Origin: Nitrobacteraceae bacterium AZCC 1564 | GTDB taxonomy: Bacteria > Pseudomonadota > Alphaproteobacteria > Rhizobiales > Xanthobacteraceae | Length of the DNA stretch: 64,000 nt | Assembly: GCA_036924835.1 (NCBI GenBank) | Contig: JBAGRR010000001.1 | Location: 5,285,001-5,349,000, forward strand | Direction of reading: 5' to 3' | Shown: positions 1 through 8,634 of the stretch, one piece after another | How the letters are laid out: each line of letters starts with the position of its first letter | How positions within the stretch are numbered: the first letter of the stretch is position 1 | Position numbers and translations under genes: made by a program | Notes under the pieces: generated by a model | What the model saw: the letters and a program-made list of their open reading frames with translations, nothing else | Told to the model about the DNA's origin: nothing | Databases searched by the model: none

Positions 1-282
1 CTGCGCGTGACATGCGATGGCCGCGTCATCGGCTATACCGGCGATACCGAGTGGACGGACGCGCTCGTGGATGTCGGCCGCGACGCGGACCTGTTCGTGT
101 GCGAATGCTTCTGGGTGAACCCGCGCCATCGCTATCACCTCGATCTGCAGACTCTGCGTGCGAAGATGCCGCGCATCTCCGCAAAGCAGGTTGTGCTCAC
201 CCACATGTCCGAGGAGATGCTGAGGATCGCGGGCGATATCCCTGAGACCACCGCGTTTGATGGAATGGAAATCGAACTGTAG
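1..282 (+). CDS. MBL-fold metallo-hydrolase, C-terminal part (cut by window start)
   Basis: The reading frame is open from the first base, so only the last 93 residues are seen. The stretch VIGYTGDTEW followed by a hydrophobic strand and ADLFVCECF fits the late part of a metallo-beta-lactamase fold of the RNase Z / phosphodiesterase-like type, where the GDT aspartate binds metal. VVLTHMSEEM carries the last metal-binding histidine region (LTH-x-S). The substrate cannot be told from this fragment, and the N-terminal HxHxDH motif is outside the window. No partner gene is close on the same strand. Confidence 0.7.
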   Translation: MRVTCDGRVIGYTGDTEWTDALVDVGRDADLFVCECFWVNPRHRYHLDLQTLRAKMPRISAKQVVLTHMSEEMLRIAGDIPETTAFDGMEIEL

Positions 283-295
283 GTGAGGGAACGTC

Positions 296-742
296 TTAGC
301 TCGTGCTCGAATTCAGCGGCGTTTGAACAAGCGGCAGCAGCCGGGAATCCTCAATCGCAGCTTCGCGATGGCCAAGGCCCGAGAGATAAGCCGCGTTTGC
401 CGCAAAGGCTATGAAGGAGGATACGCTGCTTTGCCGCACCAGCATGATGCGGTCCCAGCGCTCACTCTCCGGGCCGATGAGAAACGAACCGCCGTCGCCC
501 ATGAATATCAGCTCGCCGCCGCTTTCCTTTAAGTAAGGCAGCGTGTGCGCGATGTAGCGGTCAAAAGCCTCAGCCCCGCTGAGCGGCCTCTCCGGTTTCA
601 GGTGAGGATGCGCCGAATAATCCGCAACATCACGAAAGCGCAGTAGGTTGAGCATCACGACTTGGCCTTCGATCGCGCGCCTGAAGAGCGCGCGGCCGGC
701 GGCTTCCGTCGGCTGCAGGTAAGTGAGGCGTTCAGTCATCAT
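296..742 (-). CDS. DUF1330-like protein
   Basis: 148 residues. The segment GQVVMLNLLRFRDVADYS and the later AFDRYIAHTLPYLKESGGELIFMGDG resemble DUF1330 proteins, which have a small dimeric alpha+beta barrel fold and no firmly established reaction. The gene follows the DUF2239 gene on the same strand with an 11-base overlap, so the two are probably cotranscribed and translationally coupled. It converges with the metallo-hydrolase gene; only 13 bases separate their ends. Function unknown. Confidence 0.65.
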   Translation of the reverse strand: MMTERLTYLQPTEAAGRALFRRAIEGQVVMLNLLRFRDVADYSAHPHLKPERPLSGAEAFDRYIAHTLPYLKESGGELIFMGDGGSFLIGPESERWDRIMLVRQSSVSSFIAFAANAAYLSGLGHREAAIEDSRLLPLVQTPLNSSTS

Positions 743-1364
743 GGCTCACTTCATCATAGGCGAGGCGCATGGCGTGCGCGGCGATGTCGCTTGGCCAATC
801 GGCCATCTGCTGTTCGAATCGCGGGCGATCATTCGCGAACAACGCGCGGATCGCTTCCTCGTAGTGGGGAAGATTGCCCGCCATCGCCAGCATGAAGTGA
901 TAGGCGCGCTCCTGCGCGGCGCGGGCTTTCTGCGCAGCTCCGCTGTTGCGCCTTGCGTCATCCACGAGTTTGCGCAGCGCGACCGATGCGCCGCCCGGCT
1001 GCGCCGCAAGCCATTCCCATTGCCGCGGCAACAGCGTCACCTCGCGCCCGATGACGCCGAGCTTGGGCCGGCCGCGCCCGCGTGCTTTCTTCGGCGTGTC
1101 TGCGTCTTCTGCCGCATCGATTTGAGGTGATGGCGCGGCGCGTGTGGGCTCCGACTGCGACAGCCGCGCGATGATCTCCGCTTTCGAGCCGCGCAGATCG
1201 AGGTCGATCACGCGACCGGTGGCGTCGTCAAAGGTGAGGATCAGGTCCGCCGCCTCCCACGTCATGGCGGCTTTGACGGCGAGGGCCACCTCGACAAGAG
1301 GGCCGGACAGCAGCAGTCGGCTGCCTTCAAAGGCGGTGCACGGCCGGGAGAGAGCTTCACTCAT
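732..1364 (-). CDS. DUF2239 family protein
   Basis: 210 residues. The N-terminus (CTAFEGSRLLLSGPLVEVAL) and the sequence GRGRPKLGVIGREVTLLPRQWEWL match the pattern of DUF2239 (COG3644) proteins, which are uncharacterised. A basic, alanine/proline-rich linker around residues 70-100 (KKARGRGRPK) looks AT-hook-like and might touch DNA; that is inference. It is the first gene of a two-gene minus-strand unit with the DUF1330-like gene. Confidence 0.7.
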   Translation of the reverse strand: MSEALSRPCTAFEGSRLLLSGPLVEVALAVKAAMTWEAADLILTFDDATGRVIDLDLRGSKAEIIARLSQSEPTRAAPSPQIDAAEDADTPKKARGRGRPKLGVIGREVTLLPRQWEWLAAQPGGASVALRKLVDDARRNSGAAQKARAAQERAYHFMLAMAGNLPHYEEAIRALFANDRPRFEQQMADWPSDIAAHAMRLAYDEVSHDD

Positions 1365-1499
1365 TATAATGGTACCGCGAAGGATTTCGATCCGGAGATT
1401 TATACCCCGATAAAAATCATTGCGTCAATAATACCCGGATAATATTGTGCCAGGACAGGCGCAAGAGGGTGCGTCCCGGAATTTCAGGTGAGGCGGCTC

Positions 1500-1835
1500 A
1501 TGAAGGGTGAAGCAAGAAAGGCGGCGATCGCGGCCTATAAGGAGCGCAAGAGCGCGGCCGGAATCTACACCGTCCGCTGCACAGCGACGGGCGAGGTGTG
1601 GGTCGGGCAAAGCCCCAACCTCGACACGGTGAAAAACCGCGTCTGGTTCACGCTGCGCGTCGCAGGCAATCTCAACCGCGCGCTGCAAAAAGCCTGGGAC
1701 GATCACGGTGCCGATCACTTCGTGTTCGACGTGATCGAGCGATTGGAGGAAGACGATCTCGCTTACAGCCGCGACGCGCTTCTCAAAGAGCGCCTCGCGC
1801 ATTGGCGGGCGGAGCTCGATGCGACGTTGATATGA
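1500..1835 (+). CDS. GIY-YIG nuclease family protein
   Basis: 111 residues from ATG 1500, which has GGTGAGG at 1488-1494 as ribosome binding site; an in-frame GTG at 1488 is the alternative. AGIYTVRCTATGEVWVGQS is the diverged GIY...YIG signature (here GIY then VWVGQS), followed by LNRALQKAWDDHGADHFVF, typical of single-domain GIY-YIG proteins. The family includes endonucleases, but many small stand-alone members are uncharacterised, so cleavage activity is not assured. There is no recombination or repair gene next to it. Confidence 0.7.
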   Translation: MKGEARKAAIAAYKERKSAAGIYTVRCTATGEVWVGQSPNLDTVKNRVWFTLRVAGNLNRALQKAWDDHGADHFVFDVIERLEEDDLAYSRDALLKERLAHWRAELDATLI

Positions 1836-2032
1836 GGCCACGCGTATCGCATCGTCTTCGCAATCACTCGCATGTCTCTTTCGGTATCGCTGCTCGCATG
1901 CGTGTGATCTTGCGTGTCTTGCCTGTGCAGCACCGCTAAGCTATACGCGCGCTCATGATCAAGATCGCGCTCACCACTGTTGTTTATTATGCGGCGTTCC
2001 CATAAGGAGCGGCGCGTTTCGATCATGCCTTG

Positions 2033-2066
2033 AAACAAGCCGCCGTCGGGCGGCTTTCTTGTTTTT
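2033..2066 (+). terminator. Rho-independent terminator upstream of tyrS
   Basis: AGCCGCC (2038-2044), loop GTCG, GGCGGCT (2049-2055) forms a perfect 7-bp GC-rich stem. Outer bases AAACA pair in part with the T-rich 3' side, which ends in five T residues (2062-2066). It lies about 200 bases after the GIY-YIG stop and 33 bases before tyrS, so it probably ends upstream transcription. It could also be an attenuator if the tyrS promoter lies further upstream. Confidence 0.65.
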
Positions 2067-2070
2067 GGAA

Positions 2071-2096
2071 ACTCTCCTGACGACTCATAGGAGAGT
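2071..2096 (+). promoter_or_regulatory. Hairpin enclosing the tyrS ribosome binding site
   Basis: ACTCTCCT (2071-2078) is the exact reverse complement of AGGAGAGT (2089-2096), with a 10-base loop. The right arm contains the Shine-Dalgarno AGGAG of tyrS, whose ATG starts at 2100. Folding would hide the ribosome binding site. Whether this is regulation or chance cannot be told from one sequence. Confidence 0.5.
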
Positions 2097-2099
2097 CTT

Positions 2100-3359
2100 A
2101 TGCACATTGATCTTCACGTTGATCGTTTCGAGCCGCGCTCAGTGGCTTTGAAAACGTTGATTGCGCGCGGCTGCGTCAACCAGGCCACCAATCTCGAAGG
2201 CCTTGATGCAGCCTTCGAAGCCGGCGTGGTGCCGGCTTACGTCGGCTTTGATGCGACCGCCGACAGCCTTCATGTTGGCCATCTTCTTCCCATCATGACA
2301 CTTCGTCGCCTTCAGCAAGCAGGCCACAAGCCGATCGTGCTCATCGGTGGCGGCACCACGCGCATCGGTGATCCAAGCTTTCGTTCGGATTCCCGGCCAA
2401 TGCTGACGGACGCGCAGATCGAGGCGAACATCGCAGGCATCAGGAAAGTGTTCGGCCGTTTTCTGTCTTTCGGCGACGGACCGACCGAGGCGATCATGGT
2501 CAATAACGCTGATTGGCTGAACGAGCTTCGCTGGATCGACATGCTGCGCGAGATCGGAAAGCATTTCTCGGTGAACCGCATGCTGACGTTTGACAGCGTC
2601 AAATCGCGGTTGGAGCGGCAGGAGAATCTGAGCTTCCTGGAATTTAACTACATGCTGCTGCAGGCCTTCGACTTCCTGGAGCTTTCCCGCCGCGTTGACT
2701 GTCGCCTGCAGATGGGCGGGGCCGACCAGTGGGGCAACATCGTCAACGGCATCGATCTCGTTCGCCGCATCGAGGGCAGGGACGTCTTCGGCCTGACCGT
2801 TCCGCTTTTGACGACGGCTTCAGGGAGCAAAATGGGAAAGACTGCCGCGGGCGCCGTCTGGCTGAATGAAGATCGCTTGTCGCCTTACGACTACTGGCAG
2901 TTCTGGCGCAACGTCGAAGATGCCGATGTCGGCCGGTTCCTCAAACTGTTCACGGATATTCCCGTGGAAGAGATTGAAGAGCTGGCCCGCGCCGAAGGCG
3001 CCGCGCTCAACGCCGCTAAGGAGCGGCTTGCGTCCGAGGTCACTGCGCTCACGCACGGCACGGAATCCGCAAGACAAGCGGAAGTGACGGCTCGCCAGGC
3101 ATTTACGAGTGGTGAGGCGGCGGATGGCTTGCCGACGGTCGAACTCTTGCGCGATGAACTTGCTGAAGGCGCTAGGCTTGTCGATCTGCTCGTCCGAGCC
3201 GGCTTTGTTTCGTCGAAAGGTGATGCAAGACGGATGATCGAGGGGCGCGGCGTGCGCCTGAACAGCGAGGTCATCGTAGGCGTTGACGCCAGGATTGCAG
3301 CGACTGCATTGCCTGCAAGGCTATCCGTGGGGCGAAAGCGCCATGCGGTGGTGAGATAG
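2100..3359 (+). CDS. tyrS: Tyrosyl-tRNA synthetase
   Basis: 419 residues, the usual length of bacterial TyrRS. It charges tRNA-Tyr with tyrosine in the cytoplasm. Visible are the class I HIGH-type motif (DSLHVGHLL, near residue 60), the tyrosine-pocket region YMLLQAFDFLEL and MGGADQWGNIVNGIDL, a KMSKS-type loop in the form GSKMGKT (near residue 241), and a C-terminal S4-like RNA-binding domain (VDLLVRAGFVSSKGDARRMI). ATG 2100 is chosen because AGGAGAG lies 4 bases upstream. The gene stands alone, downstream of a terminator and behind a hairpin over its ribosome binding site. Confidence 0.96.
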   Translation: MHIDLHVDRFEPRSVALKTLIARGCVNQATNLEGLDAAFEAGVVPAYVGFDATADSLHVGHLLPIMTLRRLQQAGHKPIVLIGGGTTRIGDPSFRSDSRPMLTDAQIEANIAGIRKVFGRFLSFGDGPTEAIMVNNADWLNELRWIDMLREIGKHFSVNRMLTFDSVKSRLERQENLSFLEFNYMLLQAFDFLELSRRVDCRLQMGGADQWGNIVNGIDLVRRIEGRDVFGLTVPLLTTASGSKMGKTAAGAVWLNEDRLSPYDYWQFWRNVEDADVGRFLKLFTDIPVEEIEELARAEGAALNAAKERLASEVTALTHGTESARQAEVTARQAFTSGEAADGLPTVELLRDELAEGARLVDLLVRAGFVSSKGDARRMIEGRGVRLNSEVIVGVDARIAATALPARLSVGRKRHAVVR

Positions 3360-3406
3360 AAACATGTGCGTCGGGAAAATCGAAATCCCGGCGCACTTCG
3401 CATGCC

Positions 3407-3808
3407 TCACCGCGGAAAATGCTCCACGTGAATCTCCGCTGTGCGGCCGAAGTAGAGCACGCGGCGGCCGGAGAAGGAGACGATGTAGCCCGCGCAGCCG
3501 AGCGCTTTCACGTTCTTGCAGAACCCCACGTAGGAATAATCGGGCGGATTGGCCTGTGCCCATTTGATCTGCGCGGCGATGCCAGGTTGGTCGAACTGTG
3601 CAGCCACCGGCTCTGTTAAGGGGCGATTGTCCAGCATGATGCTGTCGCCATCCGGCAGATAGTAGGTGGTGGTGTTGCGGCGAAAGTCGACCGTGTAGCC
3701 CTCGAAGCCGGCGTTGATCAGGGTGCCGACGATGTCGGGAAAGGTCATGCTCCCATCATAGGCGCAATTCAGGCATCTCTCGGCAATCGCGGTCCGTTGC
3801 ATGTCCAT
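3407..3808 (-). CDS. DUF1398 family protein (YbcV-like)
   Basis: 133 residues from the ATG at 3808, preferred because GGAGAG precedes it at good spacing; an in-frame ATG at 3820 lacks a binding site. The sequence MTFPDIVGTLINAGFEGYTVDFRRNTTTYYLPDG, seen in two blocks, and the terminal GCAGYIVSFSGRRVLYFGR fit DUF1398 proteins, a small uncharacterised family that includes E. coli YbcV. It converges with tyrS; 47 bases separate the two stop codons. Confidence 0.7.
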   Translation of the reverse strand: MDMQRTAIAERCLNCAYDGSMTFPDIVGTLINAGFEGYTVDFRRNTTTYYLPDGDSIMLDNRPLTEPVAAQFDQPGIAAQIKWAQANPPDYSYVGFCKNVKALGCAGYIVSFSGRRVLYFGRTAEIHVEHFPR

Positions 3809-4036
3809 GGCGCTCTCCATTTGATATGGTGAAGGCGTGTACCGCTCGGCACTTTCATAAGACTATCGCGATTGTTTCATAAAATCCTATTCTGACGTCC
3901 TGCCAGCCAAGAGTTTGCCTTGCAGGCAGCGGCCATCCAACAAGCTTCAAGTCTCGTTCTGCGTTCTGACGATTCATTTCAGCAAAGCGACGCACCACGC
4001 TTCCGAGGGGGCGAGGGTGCGGCTCAAGGGGGCACC

Positions 4037-5107
4037 ATGGTTCAATATTCCGGACTGCGTACTTGGGACGATTCAGCCACGCGCAACCGCGCCATCGATC
4101 GGCTTTTGAAGCTGAGGGCAGGGCTGATAAAGACTGTCACGCCGAACAACAAGCTGGAGTCGTTTCATCTGGCGAGTTGGAATATCCGCGATTTCGGCGG
4201 GCATACGCTGAACCCGTCGCCGCGTTTGCCGGAGTCCTTGCTATACATTGCGGAAATTATTTCGGCGTTCGACCTTGTCGCGGTTCAGGAGGTCAACGAG
4301 GACATGACTGAATTTCAAACGGTGATGCGGCTGCTCGGCCCGCATTGGGATTACATGGTGACGGACCAGAGCGGCAATCACGAGCGGCTCGCCTTTGTGT
4401 TCGATACCCGCAAGATCAGGTTTCGTCACATCGCCGGTGAAATCGTGCTGCCGTCGACGAAGGGCAAGCAGGCCACCCAGTTCAACCGCACGCCTTATCT
4501 CGTGGCGTTTCAGGCCGGCTGGTTCAAGTTCAACATCTGCACGGTGCACATCTATTACGGCGATGCCAAGGATACCGCGCCGCGTAAGCGCGAGATTGCC
4601 GATATCGCGGAGTTCTTCACCAAACGGCAGAAGAAGGATGGCGAGACGTACATTCTTCTTGGCGATTTCAATATTCTCAATCCGCAAGATCCGCTGATGA
4701 ACGCGCTGCTGGGCGGCGGGTTCGAAGTGCCGAGCGAGTTGCGCAAGCCGACGGCGCTCGCGAGCGCCAACTACTACGATCAGATTGCGCTGCGCACCCA
4801 GGACAAGCTCGTCGAAATCAAATCCGCCGGTGCGTTCCCGTGGCAGGACTATGTCTTCGGCGAGGATGACTACGCGGTCTACAAATCCTTGATGCCGGTG
4901 AAGACCAAGACGGGAAAAGCGGCGAAGACGGATCTTGCGGCGTACAAGCGCTGGCGCACCTGGCAGATGTCGGACCATCTGCCGCTGTGGACTGAAATCA
5001 AAATGGACTTCACCAACTCCTATCTGGAAAGCTTGAAGACCAGCGAGAAGCCGCTGGCGAATTTCACGCCTACGTCGGGGGAGCGGCCGGCAGCGCGTGT
5101 GGGGTAG
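4037..5107 (+). CDS. Endonuclease/exonuclease/phosphatase (EEP) family hydrolase
   Basis: 356 residues from ATG 4037, which follows an AAGGGGG binding site; the frame is open upstream to 3920 but that part has no good start. FHLASWNIRDFGG holds the metal-binding Asn, DLVAVQEVNED the catalytic Glu, ICTVHIYYG the conserved His region, YILLGDFNI the GDFN motif, and MSDHLPLW the final catalytic DH pair. These are the DNase I/EEP-fold residues in the right order. No signal peptide is seen from this start. The substrate (nucleic acid, phosphoinositide or other phosphodiester) cannot be assigned. Confidence 0.85.
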   Translation: MVQYSGLRTWDDSATRNRAIDRLLKLRAGLIKTVTPNNKLESFHLASWNIRDFGGHTLNPSPRLPESLLYIAEIISAFDLVAVQEVNEDMTEFQTVMRLLGPHWDYMVTDQSGNHERLAFVFDTRKIRFRHIAGEIVLPSTKGKQATQFNRTPYLVAFQAGWFKFNICTVHIYYGDAKDTAPRKREIADIAEFFTKRQKKDGETYILLGDFNILNPQDPLMNALLGGGFEVPSELRKPTALASANYYDQIALRTQDKLVEIKSAGAFPWQDYVFGEDDYAVYKSLMPVKTKTGKAAKTDLAAYKRWRTWQMSDHLPLWTEIKMDFTNSYLESLKTSEKPLANFTPTSGERPAARVG

Positions 5108-5228
5108 TGCTGCGCCAAAGCGCCGCGGTCGATCCTTACAACTTTAAATAATGCGTTCGTATTGTTGCATCCGATGACAGCGCAATCTCTCGCGCGAGTC
5201 TCAATTGCCTAAGCTGTAGATCTTGGTG

Positions 5229-5564
5229 ATGCTCAAAGCCATTGTATTCATCGTTGTCATCTGGATTTTAACGTTTGGCATCCTTGTTCTGCCGGCGCGG
5301 CCAGTGGGAAGGTGGATGGTGCGGCTGAGCAAGGGGCCAATATCGACGTTACTGGACATTGTTCTTTGCGTGGTGCGCGCGTGCAATGTGGTCGCAATTG
5401 GCTGGATTACCTTGGTCTTCTGGAGGCCAGATTTTTTTCCTCACGTGATAAGCGATCCGACGGGTTTCGGTAAGATCTTTGCCGCTGTTCTACTATTCGT
5501 GCCTTCCTTCCTCGCGTTTTTGATGGGTTATTTGAGAGCGCGGAAGATGGTGGAAGCGCAATGA
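5229..5564 (+). CDS. Small membrane protein, unknown function
   Basis: 111 residues from ATG 5229 (in-frame GTG and TTG lie just upstream). Three hydrophobic segments are visible: AIVFIVVIWILTFGILVLPA, the region LLDIVLCVVRACNVVAIG, and IFAAVLLFVPSFLAFLMGYL, followed by a basic tail RARKM. This suggests a three-helix inner-membrane protein. I do not recognise the family. The gene is less GC-rich than its neighbours and sits just before the left inverted end of a possible mobile element. Confidence 0.5.
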   Translation: MLKAIVFIVVIWILTFGILVLPARPVGRWMVRLSKGPISTLLDIVLCVVRACNVVAIGWITLVFWRPDFFPHVISDPTGFGKIFAAVLLFVPSFLAFLMGYLRARKMVEAQ

Positions 5565-5588
5565 CTGTTCGCGGCCGTAGATAAAAGA

Positions 5589-5629
5589 AAACCCCGCCGA
5601 AGCGCCAGCCAGTAGCTTAAATGTGGAAT
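5589..5629 (+). repeat. 41-bp inverted repeat, left copy
   Basis: Matches the reverse complement of 7507-7547 at 37 of 41 positions. The only differences are four central bases, CGAA here against TTCG there. The sequence runs inward from AAACCCCGC to CTTAAATGTGGAAT. The last bases overlap a separate perfect 10-bp hairpin at 5623-5632/5640-5649. It is interpreted as the left end of a decayed transposon. Confidence 0.6.
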
Positions 5630-6031
5630 CGCCAAAATAGCGATTCCACGTGCTTTTCGTGTCGACGAGTCCTTCTCTTTTTGATGGCGCTCGTTGGTTG
5701 CGCCGGCATCAACCAACGTGACTTGCGGAGCAAGATTGCTCAGGAGATTGACGACCCAGGGTCGCGCGATTCATCCATATCGACCAACGATCCGGTTTCC
5801 GCTGAAGAGTGCTTCGGCCCTGTCGAGTCGCCCTATGAGTAACGCTACCTCCTCGGCCGGGTCCCTTGGGCGCAACCGCTCCGGATGAGCCTCGTCAACG
5901 TGATTGAACTGCGACTTGAATACGCCTTCTTCACCGATCCTGACCGGACGGAGGTGAAGGTATGAACAATGAAGCTGCGCCGACCGTGCTCCTTCTCCGA
6001 ACTTTGAAAGGAGCGTAGCGCAGCTACCTTT

Positions 6032-6766
6032 TTATTGTGCCATCAGCGCATCACGTTGGGCAACCAGATCTTCCCGTGAAACGCTTGGGTAGTGAATTTT
6101 GGAAGACGCCTGCTGAATGGTTTGTGCAAAGCCCTTGATGCCGAGCTGTTTCTGGTCCTCCGAAATTGGCACGCCACTGTCATTCACCCAGGCCGTCCCA
6201 TCCTTCTTGAAGGTGTAGATTTTTCCCTCGTAGCCGAACGAATAATTGTCGGCTCCGCCAATTTTTGAGGGATCAATGCCGCGAGACGCGACCTTCTTCA
6301 GAATATCGGCGATCTGGGCTTCGGTCAGTTGCACCGCTGGCACCGGCGTAGTGTTCGCCCATTTAACCGCCTTTTCCTGTAGCATTTTGATCGACTCCGC
6401 AAAATGCTCGTTCGTTTCTTGTTGCCAGTCGTATCTCTCGATCTCGTAATTGGCCTGATCGATTGCGAATTTCTTAGAGTTCGCATCGGAAGTCGCTTGC
6501 ATGAGCTTTATCGAAGCAGCGAAGCGTTCGCTGCTCGCCTGTGACCAGGCATCCAGCGCTTGCCGCGCGGCGTCCGGCCCCTGTTCGACTGCGGCTTTCA
6601 GGCTATCGATCGCCTCTTGCGACAACGACACTTGCGTGGCTGGGCCACGATCACTGTAGTTTGCCGTCGCGTCGGGCGTGGCCTGCTTGGTGGTGTCGTC
6701 ATCCGCCTGCGCCATATAGGCGAGTGGATTCAATGTGGCGGCTTGGCTGGAAACGGCGCTGACCAT
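6032..6766 (-). CDS. Hypothetical helical protein
   Basis: 244 residues from the ATG at 6766, chosen because a purine-rich AAGGATCGGGAAGAA precedes it; the frame stays open 70 codons further but that stretch is low-quality. The N-terminus (MVSAVSSQAATLNPLAYMAQ) is followed by a polar linker, and then by long amphipathic helices (SLKAAVEQGPDAARQALDAW, NEHFAESIKMLQEKAV). The C-terminal half contains NYSFGYEGKIYTFKKDGTAW, a possible small beta unit. There is no signal peptide or membrane segment. I do not recognise the family. It lies inside the possible transposon and may be its cargo. Confidence 0.5.
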   Translation of the reverse strand: MVSAVSSQAATLNPLAYMAQADDDTTKQATPDATANYSDRGPATQVSLSQEAIDSLKAAVEQGPDAARQALDAWSQASSERFAASIKLMQATSDANSKKFAIDQANYEIERYDWQQETNEHFAESIKMLQEKAVKWANTTPVPAVQLTEAQIADILKKVASRGIDPSKIGGADNYSFGYEGKIYTFKKDGTAWVNDSGVPISEDQKQLGIKGFAQTIQQASSKIHYPSVSREDLVAQRDALMAQ

Positions 6767-7192
6767 GGGTTTCTTCCCGATCCTTGTCGTTGATGACGGG
6801 GCCGAAATCCGCTTCCTGCGGTATGCGGCCTGTTCTCTGTTCGTGCATAAGTTGTGGCAGGGATTGGCTAATGAAAGCTTTATGGAGGCGCCCGCGGTCA
6901 CTGACTTAGAACAGGGGTTCGGCAGCCGCGCGCGGAGAGGCGTGGTCGGAATAGACCTCCGAATTTCGTCAGTCATGAGAATGGGGCCCTAAGTGCGGCA
7001 AAAAGAGATCGCATCATCAGAGTCCGCCCCCGCACATCGATCGGCCGTGAACTGACTCAAAGCAAAATTTCCAGCAGGCACCATATCGTCAAATTTCGGA
7101 TCAATCCGGAGGTATGCATCTGACCGTCGCCGTTGGGCGGACCCTCAGCAGAGGCCTATTGGCGTGCGGTACCGCGCGATGTGGTGCGCCAC

Positions 7193-7460
7193 CTAGCTGA
7201 AATACAAGACATCCTCGAACCGGATGGCGCCCTTTGCCAAACCGATGCGCATTGCGGGCGTCTTCCCATCCTGCCCCTTGGCGCTGAAGTTGAAGTAGGT
7301 GCGGTAGATCACCAGCGCCGTTGCCATCTTCCAACTCGGCAGGTACGCCGGAGTTTTGGCAGAGCGGGTTCTTGCAGAAGTTGACGTTTAACACCTCAAA
7401 CGGGGGAGGGAGACGGAGCCTTTTGGCCGCTCCCGAAGATATCTCCGGCATGATCGGCAC
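7193..7460 (-). pseudogene. Transposase remnant, internally deleted and frameshifted
   Basis: Read on the minus strand, the start gives FEVLNVNFCKNPLCQNSGV, a zinc-ribbon-like N-terminus of the kind found in some DDE transposases. Right after it, in another frame, comes ALVIYRTYFNF and KTPAMRIGLAKGAIR before a stop at 7193-7195; this resembles the C-terminal end of such enzymes (x-KTPAM-x2-GL). The whole catalytic middle is missing. The family assignment is by motif resemblance only. Confidence 0.45.
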
Positions 7461-7506
7461 CCCGAATTCCTTATGAAATACGGGATGCCGATGAAGGTGG
7501 AGTTAA

Positions 7507-7547
7507 ATTCCACATTTAAGCTACTGGCTGGCGCCGAAGCGGGGTTT
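7507..7547 (-). repeat. 41-bp inverted repeat, right copy
   Basis: Reverse complement of 5589-5629 except for four central bases. It lies just upstream of the transposase remnant's start, where a left-reading transposase would have its own end. Confidence 0.6.
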
Positions 7548-7578
7548 GTTGTTTCGCGATCGAGAGAGCTACAGCGCT

Positions 7579-8634
7579 TCAATCTCCGCCGCCGCCTTCC
7601 ACGACGTGCAGCTTGTTGTCCACCGTGTCGACCGTGCGATCGATTTCGGCATTGGGCATACCGAGCTGATGGGAGATCAGCTTCACCAGCAAGTCGACGC
7701 GCTCGATGAAGGGCGCACCGCTGGCCACCGCACGCGCGGCTGACGAGGGCTTGAGCAGGCTTTCAGCGGCCTTGGCGTACTTCTCGAACGGCACCTGATC
7801 TTGCGGATCGGCGCCGAGGCGCTGCGCCACTGCATCGACATGGTCGTAGATCGACTGCGACAGCTTCAGGTCTTTATGCACGGCGTCGCGGATCGACACT
7901 GGGTCTTCCGGCGTGATGCAGCGATAGTTGCCGGTGAGCAGCATCGACCATTTCGCCAGCGGCACGAACAGCGAGTCGAACACCTTCAGCTTCACCGGCA
8001 CGTCTTGGCCGTCGAGCTTCACGGCGTCGATGTCCGCTTCGAGTTCTCGCAACACTTTATTATGCGCTTCGTCGGCGAAGGCGGCCGCTTTGAAGTTCGT
8101 CGGCAGGCCGACCTGCAGCACGTTCGCCGCTTCCTCTGGCGGACGAAAGGCCTGCGGATCGGGCGAACAGAGTGTCACCAAGTCTGGCTTGAATCGCTCC
8201 CACACCTGCGCGTTGGTATAGGCGTCTTCGAGGTCCATGCCTTCGAGTTTCTCGATGCGTTTGAGATAGGGCAGGGGCGGCATGTTCATGATCGACAGGC
8301 ACGGCAGATTGGCCGCGGCGATCTTGACCATCAGCGTGCGGATGGTGTGGTTGGTGTATTGCGGCTCCTGCATCGCGAGGCCGACCATGTCGTAACGCGA
8401 CACGTCGACATTCTGCGGCGGCATGGCGTCGAGCTTGCCAGGCAGGTCGCGCGAGAAGATAGAGCGATGCGTAGGCTCATCGCGCAGCTTGATGCGCACC
8501 TCAGTGCCTTCGCGGTTGATCAGGTCGGCCGTCTTCTGCCGGCAGACCAGCGTGACGTTGTGACCGGCCATCAGCAGCTTCGTTGCCAGCAATGAGCCGT
8601 ATGAAGCTCCAAGAATGAGAATGTTGCGCGCCAT
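7579..8634 (-). CDS. Ketopantoate reductase-like (ApbA/PanE) NAD(P)-binding protein
   Basis: 351 residues. The N-terminus ILILGASYGSLLATKLLMAG is a Rossmann nucleotide-binding fold with a glycine pattern (GxSYGS) somewhat different from the usual GxGxxG. LMAGHNVTLVCRQ supplies the second strand that sets cofactor preference. The total length and the helical C-terminal half fit the PanE/ApbA superfamily, but sequence divergence means the substrate need not be ketopantoate. GAGGGAG before the ATG supports the start. It is transcribed alone, leaving 800 bases upstream without a gene. Confidence 0.6.
   Translation of the reverse strand: MARNILILGASYGSLLATKLLMAGHNVTLVCRQKTADLINREGTEVRIKLRDEPTHRSIFSRDLPGKLDAMPPQNVDVSRYDMVGLAMQEPQYTNHTIRTLMVKIAAANLPCLSIMNMPPLPYLKRIEKLEGMDLEDAYTNAQVWERFKPDLVTLCSPDPQAFRPPEEAANVLQVGLPTNFKAAAFADEAHNKVLRELEADIDAVKLDGQDVPVKLKVFDSLFVPLAKWSMLLTGNYRCITPEDPVSIRDAVHKDLKLSQSIYDHVDAVAQRLGADPQDQVPFEKYAKAAESLLKPSSAARAVASGAPFIERVDLLVKLISHQLGMPNAEIDRTVDTVDNKLHVVEGGGGD

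Larger units (their letters stand above)
5589..7547. mobile_element. Candidate decayed transposon with 41-bp inverted ends
   Basis: The two 41-bp repeats face each other, reading outside to inside with the same sequence, as terminal inverted repeats do. A transposase remnant starts about 50 bases inside the right end and reads inward. The other gene inside (6032-6766) is of unknown function and would be a passenger. No clear target-site duplication is visible next to either end. The transposase is internally deleted, so the element could not move by itself. It may instead be two independent copies of a short repeat flanking a gene by chance. Confidence 0.4.

Noticed and set aside
5621..5842. 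Possible small lipoprotein (LLFLMALVGCAG lipobox-like stretch)
   Set aside because: Its start codon lies inside the 41-bp inverted repeat and a perfect hairpin, there is no ribosome binding site, and the rest of the frame has no coding character. It cannot be excluded, but support is too weak to list as a gene.
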